This document shows, one piece after another, positions 37,553-46,879 of a DNA stretch of 64,000 nt. Source of the stretch: Mycolicibacterium rufum (GTDB lineage: Bacteria; Actinomycetota; Actinomycetes; Mycobacteriales; Mycobacteriaceae); the NCBI RefSeq assembly GCF_022374875.2, contig NZ_CP092427.2:868001-932000 (forward strand), written 5' to 3'. Each line of letters begins with the position of its first letter. The first letter of the stretch is position 1. The notes beneath the pieces were generated by a model. It was given only the letters and a program-made list of their open reading frames with translations. It was not told where the DNA came from and searched no databases. The position numbers and the translations under genes are program-made.

Positions 37553-38692
37553 TCAGCGCTCTGCTCTGCGCTGCACCAATTTCCATTCCCCGTCCTCCTG
37601 CTGCTTCACCAGACCCTTGATGTCGAGCATGGTCAGCGGACCGACGACATCGGCCACCGGCACGCCGGCGACCACGGCGATGTCGTCGATCGATCGCGAG
37701 CCGCGGCCGGGCAGCGCCTCGTACACGGCGAACTCGTCGGGCATCAGGTCGTCGAGTTCCGATCGGCGCCGCGGCAGATCGGGGGCGAGCTCCCCGGCGC
37801 AACCGACGTACTCGACGATCTCCTCGGCACGCGTGACCAGCCGCGCGCCCCCGTTGATCAGCGCATGGCAGCCCACCGACGCCGCGGACGTGATCGGACC
37901 GGGAACCGCCAAGACGTTACGACCGAGCGCACGAGCCCACGCCGCGGTGTTGGCCGCACCGCTGCGCGCCCCCGCCTCGACCACCACGGTGGCGCCCGTC
38001 ACCGCGGCCACCAACCGGTTGCGGGCCAAGAACTGACGCCTGGTCGGCCGCATCCCGGGCGGATACTCGCTGACGATCAACCCGTGCCGGGACACCCGAC
38101 GCAGCAGCGCCGAATGCCCCGACGGATACGGCACGTCGACACCGCACGCCAGCACCGCCACCGTGATCCCGTCACACGCCAGCGCCGCCCGGTGCGCCGC
38201 GCCGTCGATGCCGTAGGCACCACCGGAGACGACGGCGACGTCCCGTTCGGCCAGACCGGCCGCCAGATCGGCGGTCGCGAACTCGCCGTAGGTCGTGGCC
38301 GCCCTGGTGCCCACGACGGCCGCCGCTCGTTCGGACACCTCCGCCAGCGACGACGGCCCCACCACCCACAGCGCCAGCGGCGCGTAAGCCTGAGGTTTCG
38401 AGAACGTCTCCACGCCGGCGAAGCTGCGGAACGCCAACAGCGGCCACTCCTCGTCACCCTCGACGATCAACCGTCCACCCAGACGATCGAGTGTGTCGAG
38501 ATCATCTCGGGCACAATTCATCCCGCACCTCGCCTCGGTCGCCTTCAGTAACGGCGCATCGGAGAGGTCGCGGCGGCGGATACGCTCGGCGGCTTCCACG
38601 GGCCCGAGCGTGCGCGCCAGCGCCGCCACCCGGGGATTGGGCGGCTCGGCCACCCGCGACAGATACGCCCACGCGCGCCGCTCCTCGGTCAC
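37553..38692 (-). CDS. dprA: DNA-processing protein DprA
   Basis: A 379-residue protein from GTG 38692, overlapping the comM stop by 4 bp. The Rossmann-like core carries VVSGGAYGIDGAAHRAAL, RRQFLARNRLVAA and VVEAGARSGAANTA, the conserved ssDNA-binding motifs. The C-terminal winged-helix (DML1-like) domain covers the last 65 residues. In transformable bacteria DprA loads RecA on incoming ssDNA; in mycobacteria its role is not settled. It corresponds to Rv2896c. Confidence 0.93.
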   Translation of the reverse strand: MTEERRAWAYLSRVAEPPNPRVAALARTLGPVEAAERIRRRDLSDAPLLKATEARCGMNCARDDLDTLDRLGGRLIVEGDEEWPLLAFRSFAGVETFSKPQAYAPLALWVVGPSSLAEVSERAAAVVGTRAATTYGEFATADLAAGLAERDVAVVSGGAYGIDGAAHRAALACDGITVAVLACGVDVPYPSGHSALLRRVSRHGLIVSEYPPGMRPTRRQFLARNRLVAAVTGATVVVEAGARSGAANTAAWARALGRNVLAVPGPITSAASVGCHALINGGARLVTRAEEIVEYVGCAGELAPDLPRRRSELDDLMPDEFAVYEALPGRGSRSIDDIAVVAGVPVADVVGPLTMLDIKGLVKQQEDGEWKLVQRRAER

Positions 38693-40200
38693 GACCGCTC
38701 CCCCGCCTGCCGATACGCCAGTGCGCGCGTCACCTGTTCCCGCGTCGGCGACACACCACCGGCGAGGTCGCACAGCGTCCACGCGACGCGGAGCGTGCGA
38801 TCCATGCCGCGGATGCTCAGCGCCCCACGGTCGACCGCGGTCCTCAACGGCTTCATCGCGTCGCCGCCCAGCCGGAACGATCGGCGCAGCAGCGCACCGC
38901 TCACTTCGGCGTTGGTGCTGACACCGTGCGGGCGCCATCGCTCGCGCGCGGCGGCCCGGGCCGCCCACACCCGTTCCCGCACCACCGCGGTCGACTCCCC
39001 ACCCTCGTCGGCGAAGGTGCCGGCGCGTGAGCCGTGCATCTCGACCCGCAGATCGACCCGGTCGAGCAACGGGCCCGACAGCCGGGTGCGGTAGCGGCGC
39101 CTGTCGGCCGAGGCGCAGACGCAGTCGCGTGGATCCGGCGGCGCGCACGGGCACAGGTTCGCCGCGAGCACGAGTTGTAGCCGGCACGGATAGCACGCCA
39201 CCCCCTCGCGGCGGGCCAACCGGATCACTCCGTCCTCCAGCGGAGTTCGCAAAGCCTCCAGTGCAGCGTGATTGATCTCGGCGAACTCGTCGAGGAACAG
39301 CACCCCGCGATGGGCCCGGCTGACCGCTCCCGGGCGCGCCAACCCGGAACCGCCGCCCACCAGCGCTGCGACGCTGGAGGTGTGGTGCGGCGCGACGAAC
39401 GGGGGCCGGGTGATCAGCGGCGCGTCGCCGGTCAGCAGCCCCGCGACCGAATGGATGGCGGTGACCTCGAGTGCCTCGTCACGTGACAGTGGTGGTAGCA
39501 GCCCCGGAAGCCGTTGCGCCAGCATCGTTTTACCGACGCCTGGCGGACCGGTCATCACCAGGTTGTGCCCGCCCGCCGCCGCCACCTCGATCGCCGCGCG
39601 CGCCTGCGGCTGCCCCACGACATCGGCGAGGTCGACGGCGACCTCCGGCGCTTGTCGCGGGTCGTCGATGCGCGCCGCCAGCTGCGCCTTGCCGGCCAGC
39701 CACGCGTGCACCTGACCGAGCGTCCGGGCACCCCACACCTCGACCCCGTCGACCAGGCTGGCCTCGGCGAGGTTGTCGATCGGCACCACGACCGCCTGCC
39801 AGCCGTGCCGCTGCGCGGCGAGCACGGCCGGTAGTACGCCCTTGACCGGGCGCACCCGCCCGTCGAGCGCCAGTTCGCCCAGCAGCACGGTCTTCTCGAG
39901 CTTCGGCCACGCTTTCTTGCCGTGTGCGGCGAGCACCACCGTGGCCAGCGCCAGGTCGTAGACCGAGCCCATCTTCGGCAAGGTCGCCGGCGACAACGCC
40001 AGCGTCAGCCGCGTCTGGGGCCACTCGAACTGGCAGTTGGTGATCGCCGCGCGCACCCGGTCCCGCGACTCCTGCAGCGCTGCGTCGGCCAGTCCCACCA
40101 GGTGCACACCGGGAAGCCCGTTGGAGATGTCCGCCTCGATCTCGACGATGTGCCCCTCCACACCGCGCACCGCCACCGAGAACGCCCGCCCCAGCGCCAT
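38689..40200 (-). CDS. comM: YifB/ComM family Mg-chelatase-like AAA ATPase
   Basis: A 503-residue protein from ATG 40200 (MALGRAFSVAVRGVEG), with the yraN stop overlapping it by one base (TGATG). The N-terminal Lon-protease-like domain (1-180) precedes an AAA+ domain with Walker A GPPGVGKTMLAQRLPGLLP near residue 218 and Walker B GVLFLDEFAEI. A cluster of cysteines (CYPCRLQLVLAANLCPCAPP) lies near 330. ComM-type helicases promote branch migration during recombination of imported DNA. Confidence 0.92.
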   Translation of the reverse strand: MALGRAFSVAVRGVEGHIVEIEADISNGLPGVHLVGLADAALQESRDRVRAAITNCQFEWPQTRLTLALSPATLPKMGSVYDLALATVVLAAHGKKAWPKLEKTVLLGELALDGRVRPVKGVLPAVLAAQRHGWQAVVVPIDNLAEASLVDGVEVWGARTLGQVHAWLAGKAQLAARIDDPRQAPEVAVDLADVVGQPQARAAIEVAAAGGHNLVMTGPPGVGKTMLAQRLPGLLPPLSRDEALEVTAIHSVAGLLTGDAPLITRPPFVAPHHTSSVAALVGGGSGLARPGAVSRAHRGVLFLDEFAEINHAALEALRTPLEDGVIRLARREGVACYPCRLQLVLAANLCPCAPPDPRDCVCASADRRRYRTRLSGPLLDRVDLRVEMHGSRAGTFADEGGESTAVVRERVWAARAAARERWRPHGVSTNAEVSGALLRRSFRLGGDAMKPLRTAVDRGALSIRGMDRTLRVAWTLCDLAGGVSPTREQVTRALAYRQAGERS

Positions 40201-40565
40201 CACCCCACCCCCTGCACATGGGTGATCTCCGGGGTGCGGCGGCGTCCGATCGTGATCGCGACGACATCCAGACGCACCGCCGCCCAGGCGTCGCGGTGCT
40301 CGGCCAGCCACAGGCCGGCCAGCCGGCGCAGCCGTCGCACCTTGGCCGGCGTCACCGCCGCCACGGCGCCGCCGAACTGGTCACCGGTGCGCGTCTTCAC
40401 CTCGACGAACACCAGTACCCGCCCGTCGGCGGCCACCACGTCCAGTTCGCCGTAGCGGCAACGCCAGTTGCGTTCCACGATCTGCAGTCCGAGCCCACGC
40501 AGGTGGTCGACCGCGAGCTGCTCCCCCAGCGCCCCGATCTCGGCGCGGCTGTGTGTCTTCGTCAT
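40200..40565 (-). CDS. YraN family (UPF0102) endonuclease-like protein
   Basis: A 121-residue protein from ATG 40565 (MTKTHSRAEIGALGEQLAVD), first of the yraN-comM-dprA cluster. Residues 33-60 carry the nuclease-fold motif: CRYGELDVVAADGRVLVFVE followed by VKTR, that is E, D and ExK. The family has a Holliday-junction-resolvase-like fold; a DNA-processing role with ComM and DprA is likely. An in-frame ATG at 40625 is less probable. Confidence 0.85.
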   Translation of the reverse strand: MTKTHSRAEIGALGEQLAVDHLRGLGLQIVERNWRCRYGELDVVAADGRVLVFVEVKTRTGDQFGGAVAAVTPAKVRRLRRLAGLWLAEHRDAWAAVRLDVVAITIGRRRTPEITHVQGVG

Positions 40566-40715
40566 GCCGCCACTTTCGCGGGGACCGGCGACACGATCCG
40601 GCCCCGGCGGGTCGTTCATCCCCAATGCCGGATCACTCCACAGATCGCAGAACCTTCGGTTTCGGCGGCGTCAAATCCGGGGTATACCGGGCCAGCGTTC
40701 GACCGGGAGGACGAC

Positions 40716-41546
40716 ATGGCCACCAGAGCTTCGCACCAATCGCTGCACGGCGTCGCGCACCGCGCCACCGGCAGCGACGCCTTCGAGTACACCGCCCGCG
40801 CCGGCTTCGCCGCCAGCGGCGTGCTGCACCTGCTCGTCGCGTACATCATCGCCCAGTTGGCGTTCACCGGAGCCGGCGGCAACGCCGACCAGTCCGGCGC
40901 GCTGGCCACCCTCGCCGGCCAGACCGGCGGCAAGATCGTGCTGTGGGTCGCCGCGGTCGGCCTGGTCGCCCTGGGCCTGTGGCGCATCGCCGAGGCGGTG
41001 ATGGGCGCCAAGCCCAAGGAGCGGTCCGGCCAGCGCGGGGACAACCCGGCGTGGAAGCGGGGCAAGTCGCTGGCCCTGGCCGTGGTGAACTTCGCGATCG
41101 CGCTGTCCGCAGCACGGTTCGCGATGGGTAGCGGCCAGTCCAGCAGCCAGCAGAACTCCGGCATGTCGGCGCAACTGATGCAGTCGGGATGGGGCAAGGT
41201 CGTGCTGATCGCCATCGGCCTCGGTGTCATCGCGGTCGGCGGCTACCACGTCTACAAGGGCGCGTCGCAGAAGTTCCTCGACGAACTGACCGTCTCCGGG
41301 GGCCGGTGGATCACCGCGACCGGCGTCGCCGGCTACGTCGCCAAGGGCCTCGTGCTCGCCGGCGCCGGGCTGCTGGTCATCATCGCCACGCTGCAGGCCG
41401 ACCCCTCGAAGGCCAGCGGTCTCGACGCCGCGGTCAAGACGCTCGGGCAGGCGCCGTTCGGCAAGTTCCTGCTGATCCTGGCCGCGCTGGGCATCGCCGC
41501 GTTCGGCGCCTACAGCTTCGTGCGGAGCAAGTACAACCGGATGTGA
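40716..41546 (+). CDS. DUF1206 family membrane protein
   Basis: A 276-residue protein starting at ATG 40716 behind GGGAGG. Six membrane helices appear as three repeats of two, each repeat beginning with an aromatic/glycine pattern such as ARAGFAASGVLHLLVAYIIA, and ATGVAGYVAKGLVLAGAGLL in the third. The linker after repeat 1 is positively charged (GAKPKERSGQRGDNPAWKRG). Function unknown for the family. Confidence 0.85.
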   Translation: MATRASHQSLHGVAHRATGSDAFEYTARAGFAASGVLHLLVAYIIAQLAFTGAGGNADQSGALATLAGQTGGKIVLWVAAVGLVALGLWRIAEAVMGAKPKERSGQRGDNPAWKRGKSLALAVVNFAIALSAARFAMGSGQSSSQQNSGMSAQLMQSGWGKVVLIAIGLGVIAVGGYHVYKGASQKFLDELTVSGGRWITATGVAGYVAKGLVLAGAGLLVIIATLQADPSKASGLDAAVKTLGQAPFGKFLLILAALGIAAFGAYSFVRSKYNRM

Positions 41547-41586
41547 GACTCCGACCACCCTGCCCGAGGCAGGTAAGGTCACCCTC

Positions 41587-44079
41587 ATGCGGCCGCTGCT
41601 CGACCACCTGCGCCGGTTCGCGGACCGCACCGCCGTGCTCACCGACACCACCACTCTGAGCTATCGCGAGCTCGCCGACCGGGTCACGTGGTGCGCCCGC
41701 GATCTCGGCACCCGACGCACCCTCGTGCTCCTCGAAGCCCGCAACGACATCGAAGCGCTGACCCATTACCTCGCCGCGCTCGCGGCCGGCCACGTCGTCC
41801 TCCCGGTCCCCGAAGGCGCCGACACCGACGCCCTGATCGCGACGTACCGCCCCGGGATCATCGTCGACCGTCACGGGATGCGCGGGGGCGACGACGCACC
41901 CCCCGTCCTCCACGACGATCTCGCGCTGCTGATGTCGACGTCGGGAAGCACCGGATCCCCCAAACTGGTACGGCTGTCCCACACCAACCTCGCCGCCAAC
42001 GCGCGCGCGATCGCCGGGTATCTCGACATCCGCGACACCGACCGCGCCGCCACCACGCTGCCGATGTCGTACTGCTACGGCCTGTCGGTGATCCACAGCC
42101 ATCTGCTCGTCGGCGCAGCGCTGATCCTCACCGACCGCTCCGTCGCCGAGCCGGCGTTCTGGGAGCTGTTCGACCACCACCGCGGCACCACCTTCGCCGG
42201 CGTGCCCTACACCTTCGAACTGCTCGACCGCGTGGGCTTCGCTGAGATGCGCCTTCCGCACCTGCGCTACGTCACCCAGGCCGGCGGTCGGATGCCACCC
42301 GAGCGGGTACGGCAGTTCGCCGCGCTCGGTGAGCGGCGGGGCTGGGCGCTGTTCGTGATGTACGGCGCCACCGAGGCGACGGCCCGGATGGCCTACCTGC
42401 CACCGGAATTCGCTCGCACCCACCCCGGTGCGATCGGCCGCCCGATCCCCGGCGGCTCGTTCACCCTCGAGCCCCTCAAGGGCTGGCCCGACGACACCGG
42501 AGAACTGGTCTACCGCGGGCCGAACGTGATGATGGGCTACGCGGAGCGGGCCGGCGACCTGGCACTGGGGGCCACCGTGGACGCGCTGCGCACCGGCGAC
42601 GTGGGCCGCCGGTGCGCACCCGACCTGTACGAAGTCATCGGGCGCACCAGCCGGTTCGTCAAGATGTTCGGCCTGCGCATCGACCTGCAGCGGCTCGAGA
42701 CGAGCCTCGCCGACGACGGAATGCCTGCGCTGTGCACCGACACCGGGGACGGGCTCGCGGTCGTCGCCGCCGGCGCGCACGACCCCGACGACGTGCGGCG
42801 GCGGGTCGCCCGGGCCAGCGGGCTGCCCGTCGCTGCCGTGCGCGCCGCCGCAGTGCCCGCACTGCCGCTGCTGCCCTCCGGCAAGCCGGACTATCCGCGC
42901 GTGCGCACCCTGGTCGCCGACGGCCCGCCGGCGCAGGAATCCGCGGAGCTGATCGATCTCTTCGCCGACGTCCTGCACCTCGACCCGGCCCACATCTCGA
43001 CCGACGCCACGTTCGTCGACCTCGGCGGCAACTCGCTGTCCTACGTCACCATGTCGGTGCGCCTGGAGCGGGCGCTGGGTCACCTTCCCGCCGACTGGCC
43101 ACGCCTACCGATCCGCGAGCTGGAACGCAGGCCCGGACCCCGGCCCCGGTGGTGGCGGTCCTGGGGCACCACGCTGGAGACCAGCGTCGCCCTGCGCGCG
43201 CTCGCCATCGTGCTCGTCGTCTGCTCGCACGCCGAACTGTTCGAGATGTGGGGCGGAGCGCACATCCTGCTCGGCATCGCCGGATACAACTTCGCCCGGT
43301 TCTGTCTGACCCCGCTGTCCCGGCCCGAGCGCTTCCGGCACCTGCGCACCACCATCGCGTGGATCGCGCTACCCGCCGTGGCCTGGGTCGCGTTCGCCCT
43401 CGTGGTCACCGACGACTACCACCTGTCGAACCTGCTGCTGGCCAACAAGTTCCTCGGTCCGCACGACAGCATGACGGCGGGCCGGCTGTGGTTCGTCGAG
43501 GTGCTGGTCTGGACGTTGATCGGGCTGACGCTGCTGTTCTGGCTACCCGTGGCCGACCGGCTGGAACGTCGTGCCCCCTTCGCGGTGGCGGCAGCGTTCC
43601 TGGCCGTGGGCATGGCGCTGCGCTACGACGTGCCGGGCCTTGGGCTGGGCCACGACGCCTGGTTCACCATGCTGGCGTTCTGGTTCTTCGCCATCGGCTG
43701 GGCGGCCGGCAAGGCGACCACCGCACTGCAACGCGCGATCGTCACCGTGGTGCTGATCGTCGGTGTGCACGGCTACTTCGGCAACTCCCTGCGCGAGGCG
43801 CTGGTGACGACGGGGCTGGTGCTGCTGATCTGGCTGCCGACGGTGCGCTGTCCCGCGGTGGTGGCGCTCGCGGCCGGCGCGATCGCCGAGGCCTCCCTCT
43901 ACACCTATCTCACGCACTTCCAGGTGTATCCGCTGTTCGGCAGCCACCGGCTCTACGGCGTGGTGGCCTCCGTCGTGATCGGTATCGCGCTGACCGCGGT
44001 GGTCACGCAGGTGCGTGCCCGGATGCGCGACCGCCGACTCACCGCGCGGGATCCGGCGCGGGCTCCCGCTCTGCGATGA
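41587..44079 (+). CDS. Adenylation - carrier - membrane acyltransferase fusion protein
   Basis: An 830-residue protein with three parts. Residues 1-440 are an ANL adenylating domain: TSGSTGSPK 118-126, YGATEA 259-264, TGD 337-339, and catalytic lysine K433 in PSGKPDY. Residues 450-515 are a carrier domain with phosphopantetheine serine S483 in DLGGNSLSY. Residues 530-815 are a roughly 10-helix membrane domain resembling acyltransferase-3, with ALRALAIVLVVCSHAE and histidine H548 in helix 1. It probably activates a carboxylic or amino acid, loads it on its own carrier and transfers it at the membrane to an envelope sugar or lipid. No condensation or reductase domain. The final 41 bp overlap the convergent thioesterase. 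Confidence 0.8.
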   Translation: MRPLLDHLRRFADRTAVLTDTTTLSYRELADRVTWCARDLGTRRTLVLLEARNDIEALTHYLAALAAGHVVLPVPEGADTDALIATYRPGIIVDRHGMRGGDDAPPVLHDDLALLMSTSGSTGSPKLVRLSHTNLAANARAIAGYLDIRDTDRAATTLPMSYCYGLSVIHSHLLVGAALILTDRSVAEPAFWELFDHHRGTTFAGVPYTFELLDRVGFAEMRLPHLRYVTQAGGRMPPERVRQFAALGERRGWALFVMYGATEATARMAYLPPEFARTHPGAIGRPIPGGSFTLEPLKGWPDDTGELVYRGPNVMMGYAERAGDLALGATVDALRTGDVGRRCAPDLYEVIGRTSRFVKMFGLRIDLQRLETSLADDGMPALCTDTGDGLAVVAAGAHDPDDVRRRVARASGLPVAAVRAAAVPALPLLPSGKPDYPRVRTLVADGPPAQESAELIDLFADVLHLDPAHISTDATFVDLGGNSLSYVTMSVRLERALGHLPADWPRLPIRELERRPGPRPRWWRSWGTTLETSVALRALAIVLVVCSHAELFEMWGGAHILLGIAGYNFARFCLTPLSRPERFRHLRTTIAWIALPAVAWVAFALVVTDDYHLSNLLLANKFLGPHDSMTAGRLWFVEVLVWTLIGLTLLFWLPVADRLERRAPFAVAAAFLAVGMALRYDVPGLGLGHDAWFTMLAFWFFAIGWAAGKATTALQRAIVTVVLIVGVHGYFGNSLREALVTTGLVLLIWLPTVRCPAVVALAAGAIAEASLYTYLTHFQVYPLFGSHRLYGVVASVVIGIALTAVVTQVRARMRDRRLTARDPARAPALR

Positions 44080-44857
44080 GCCCCTCCTGCACGAGGGTGG
44101 CGGCGACGGCGCCGTCGTGACCGATCAGGCTGGCGGTGACGACACCGCGGCCGCGACCACCCGCGGGTGAGCGGCACTCGAGCACGTTCCACTCGTCGGC
44201 GCGCAGTGTGCGATGGAACCAGATCGAGGAATCGGTGGTCCCACTGCGGTGCGTGCGCGAGCGCATCGAGTGCCCGTGTACCTGCAGCGCCGGGTCGATC
44301 AGGTAGACGTCGGTGACGTACGCGGCGACCAGCGTGTGCACCAGCGGGTCGTCCCCGAGGTCGACGACAGCGCGCCACCACAGCCGGCGCACGAACTGCT
44401 CGCCGGAGCCCTCGTCGACGAGCCTGAGGTCGAGTTCGTCGAGCGGCATCGACGGGGCCGGCCCTGCGGGTCCGGTGCGCGGCAACACATCCGGGTCGCC
44501 GGGGACCTCTCGCCTGCCGTGCTCGGGACCGGGCAGCGCCGCGGCGAACGAGACGGTGGCGGTGGTCAGCAGCCGCCCCTGCTGGAGGGCATCCACCCGT
44601 CGCGACGCCGCGGTGCGCCCGTCGAAGACGCGTGTCACCCGGTAGTCGACGGTGTCGCCCGCGTCGCCGCCGCGCAGGAACTGCAGATGCAGCGCCGTCG
44701 GCGCCTTGGCGGGTTCGACGGTGCGCGCGGCCGCGGCCAGACTCTGCGCGACGAGTTGTCCGCCGTAGGCCCGCTTGCCCTCCGGACCGCTGGCCCGCCC
44801 CCGCCAGGTGTCCTCACCGGCGTCGGCCACGTCCAGCAGATCGAGCAGCTCGCTCAT
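44039..44857 (-). CDS. Acyl-CoA thioesterase, TesB family
   Basis: A 272-residue double-hotdog thioesterase. The first hotdog includes EGKRAYGGQLVAQSLAAAA near residue 26 and PTALHLQFLRGGDAGDTVDY; the second ends with DSSIWFHRTLRADEWNVLEC and the acid/serine-containing segment RGVVTASLIGHDGAVAATL, typical of TesB catalytic triads. It is translationally linked to the upstream CoA-transferase (overlap of 4 bp at 44854-44857), suggesting the two act on the same CoA ester. Confidence 0.88.
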   Translation of the reverse strand: MSELLDLLDVADAGEDTWRGRASGPEGKRAYGGQLVAQSLAAAARTVEPAKAPTALHLQFLRGGDAGDTVDYRVTRVFDGRTAASRRVDALQQGRLLTTATVSFAAALPGPEHGRREVPGDPDVLPRTGPAGPAPSMPLDELDLRLVDEGSGEQFVRRLWWRAVVDLGDDPLVHTLVAAYVTDVYLIDPALQVHGHSMRSRTHRSGTTDSSIWFHRTLRADEWNVLECRSPAGGRGRGVVTASLIGHDGAVAATLVQEGLIAEREPAPDPAR

Positions 44858-46059
44858 GCCACCGTCCCCGCGTCCCGCAGCGCCGAGACCTCATCGGCGT
44901 CGAGAGCCAGCCAATCGCCGAGCACCGCGGCCGTGTCGTCGCCGAGCGCCGGCGCAGGCGCGGCCGCGGGATAGGTTCCGTCGATCGCCACCGGCAGCCC
45001 GGCGGCCAGATGGCGTCCGACGCGCGGCTGGTCGAGTTCGGTGAACAGCGCGTTGGCGGTGACGCGGTCCCCCGCGGCGGTCTCGGCGAACGTGCGGTAG
45101 CGCTCCCACAGCACCGAGGTGGCCGACAGCGCGGTGGCGATCTCCTCGCCGGTGTGGCGGGCGAACCAGTCGGCGAACAGGGCGTTCAGCGCGGCGCGGT
45201 GACGGTAGCGCTGACCTTCGTCGGAAAAGTCGGCGCCCAATGAATCCTCAAGTGCGGCAACCGCGTCCGCGGTTCCGGTCAGGGTGGTCAGATCGCGGAA
45301 GTGCCGGTCGGTGAGCGCCACGATCATGAAAGCCGAGCCGTCACTGCCGGTGAAGTCCTGCCCGTAGGTGCCGTAGACGGCGTTGCCGATGCGCGCTCTC
45401 GAGGTCCCGGTGACCATCGCCTCGGTGAGCAGGCTGAGGTTGCTCGCCGTGGCCAGCGCGACGTTCTCGAGCGGGATCCGTACATGCTGGCCGTCGCCGG
45501 TGGCGTCGCGGTGGCGCAGCGCGGTCACCACCGACAGCGCGGCATAGAGGCCGCAGCTGACGTCCCATGCCGGCAGAACGTGATTGACCGGCCCGCTCGA
45601 CTCGGCCGGTCCGGTGACGAGCGGGAAACCGATACCGGCGTTGACGGTGTAGTCGACACCGGTGCCGCCGTCGGCGCGTCCGGACACCTCCACGGCGATG
45701 AGATCGGGGCGCCGGGCGCGCAGCGTCTCGTAGGCGTGCCAGGGCCTGCCGGTGACGTTGGTGATGAACACGCCGCTGCCGGCGATCAACCGTGTCACCA
45801 CGTCGCGGCCCGCGGGCGAGCGCATGTCGACCGCCAGGGACCGCTTGCCCTTGTTCAGCCCGGCCCAGTAGATGCTGTCGCCGGCCTCGGTCAGCGGCCA
45901 GCGGCGGTAGTCGGCGGCACCGCCGACCGGGTCGACCCGCACCACCTCCGCGCCGAGCTGCGCCAGCGTCATGCCGGCCAGCGGTACCGCGACGAAACTG
46001 GAGATCTCGACGACCCGCACCCCGGCGAGCGGCCGGGTCGGGTCAGGGGTTGCCGTCAC
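44854..46059 (-). CDS. CaiB/BaiF family CoA-transferase, 2-methylfumaryl-CoA isomerase-like
   Basis: A 401-residue class III CoA-transferase. Several segments resemble mesaconyl-CoA C1-C4 CoA transferase (Mct): DYRRWPLTEAGDSIYWAGLN followed by KGKRSLAVDMRSP near 50-83, DYTVNAGIGFPLVTGP near 136, and HVLPAWDVSCGLYAA with catalytic D166. Mct moves CoA within 2-methylfumaryl-CoA in the 3-hydroxypropionate cycle; other enzymes of that pathway are not seen here, so a related dicarboxylic acid is more likely. First gene of a two-gene unit with the TesB-type thioesterase. Confidence 0.8.
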   Translation of the reverse strand: MTATPDPTRPLAGVRVVEISSFVAVPLAGMTLAQLGAEVVRVDPVGGAADYRRWPLTEAGDSIYWAGLNKGKRSLAVDMRSPAGRDVVTRLIAGSGVFITNVTGRPWHAYETLRARRPDLIAVEVSGRADGGTGVDYTVNAGIGFPLVTGPAESSGPVNHVLPAWDVSCGLYAALSVVTALRHRDATGDGQHVRIPLENVALATASNLSLLTEAMVTGTSRARIGNAVYGTYGQDFTGSDGSAFMIVALTDRHFRDLTTLTGTADAVAALEDSLGADFSDEGQRYRHRAALNALFADWFARHTGEEIATALSATSVLWERYRTFAETAAGDRVTANALFTELDQPRVGRHLAAGLPVAIDGTYPAAAPAPALGDDTAAVLGDWLALDADEVSALRDAGTVA

Positions 46060-46080
46060 GGCGCCAAGTGTAGGGAGCGC

Positions 46081-46854
46081 TCAGATGAGTTCGATCGCCT
46101 CGGCGATCGACGGCAGCACCCGACTGGGCCGGAACGGGTAGCGTTCGACGTCCTCGACCGAGGTGGAGCCGGTGAGCACCAGGATCGTCTCCAGGCCCGC
46201 CTCGATGCCGGCGACCACGTCGGTGTCCATCCGGTCCCCGACCATCACGGTGTTCTCCGAATGCGCCTCGATCTGGTTGAGCGCGCTGCGGAACATCATC
46301 GGGTTCGGCTTGCCCACGAAGTAGGGCTCCCTGCCGGTGGCCTTGGTGATCATCGCGGCCACCGACCCGGTGGCCGGCAGCGGACCCTCGGCCGACGGGC
46401 CGCTGACGTCGGGGTTGGTGGCGATGAACCGGGCGCCGCCCAGAATCAGCCGCACGGCCTTGGTGATCGCCTCGAACGAGTACGTGCGGGTCTCGCCGAG
46501 CACCACGAAATCGGGCTCGACGTCGGTCATCGTGTACCCGGCCTCGTGCAGCGCCGTGGTGAGGCCGGCCTCGCCGATCACGTAGGCCGATCCGCCGGGC
46601 AGTTGGTCGGCCAGGAACGTCGCGGTCGCCAGCGCCGAGGTCCAGATCGCGGCCTCGGGGACGATCAGCCCGGACCGCGACAACCGGGCCGCGAGGTCGC
46701 GCGGCGTGAAGATCGAGTTGTTGGTGAGCACCAGAAACGGGCGTTCCCGGTCGACGAGGCGCTGAAGGAACTCGGCGGCGCCGGGCAGCGCGTGTTCTTC
46801 GCGGACGAGCACGCCGTCCATGTCGGTGAGCCAGCACTGCGGGGAGGAGCGCAC
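46081..46854 (-). CDS. HAD-IIA family hydrolase (NagD-like)
   Basis: A 257-residue phosphatase. Motif [10 protein letters not shown] near residue 9 holds the nucleophilic and acid/base aspartates; motif II LVLTNNS near 42; motif III lysine in VGKPNPMMF near 176; motif [20 protein letters not shown] near 199. The C2 cap is of the NagD/PNPase type. Likely a sugar- or nucleotide-phosphate phosphatase, substrate unknown. It lies 25 bp downstream of the DUF2469 gene. Confidence 0.88.
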   Translation of the reverse strand: MRSSPQCWLTDMDGVLVREEHALPGAAEFLQRLVDRERPFLVLTNNSIFTPRDLAARLSRSGLIVPEAAIWTSALATATFLADQLPGGSAYVIGEAGLTTALHEAGYTMTDVEPDFVVLGETRTYSFEAITKAVRLILGGARFIATNPDVSGPSAEGPLPATGSVAAMITKATGREPYFVGKPNPMMFRSALNQIEAHSENTVMVGDRMDTDVVAGIEAGLETILVLTGSTSVEDVERYPFRPSRVLPSIAEAIELI

Positions 46855-46879
46855 GCCCCCAGTCTGTCAGGCGGCGCGA

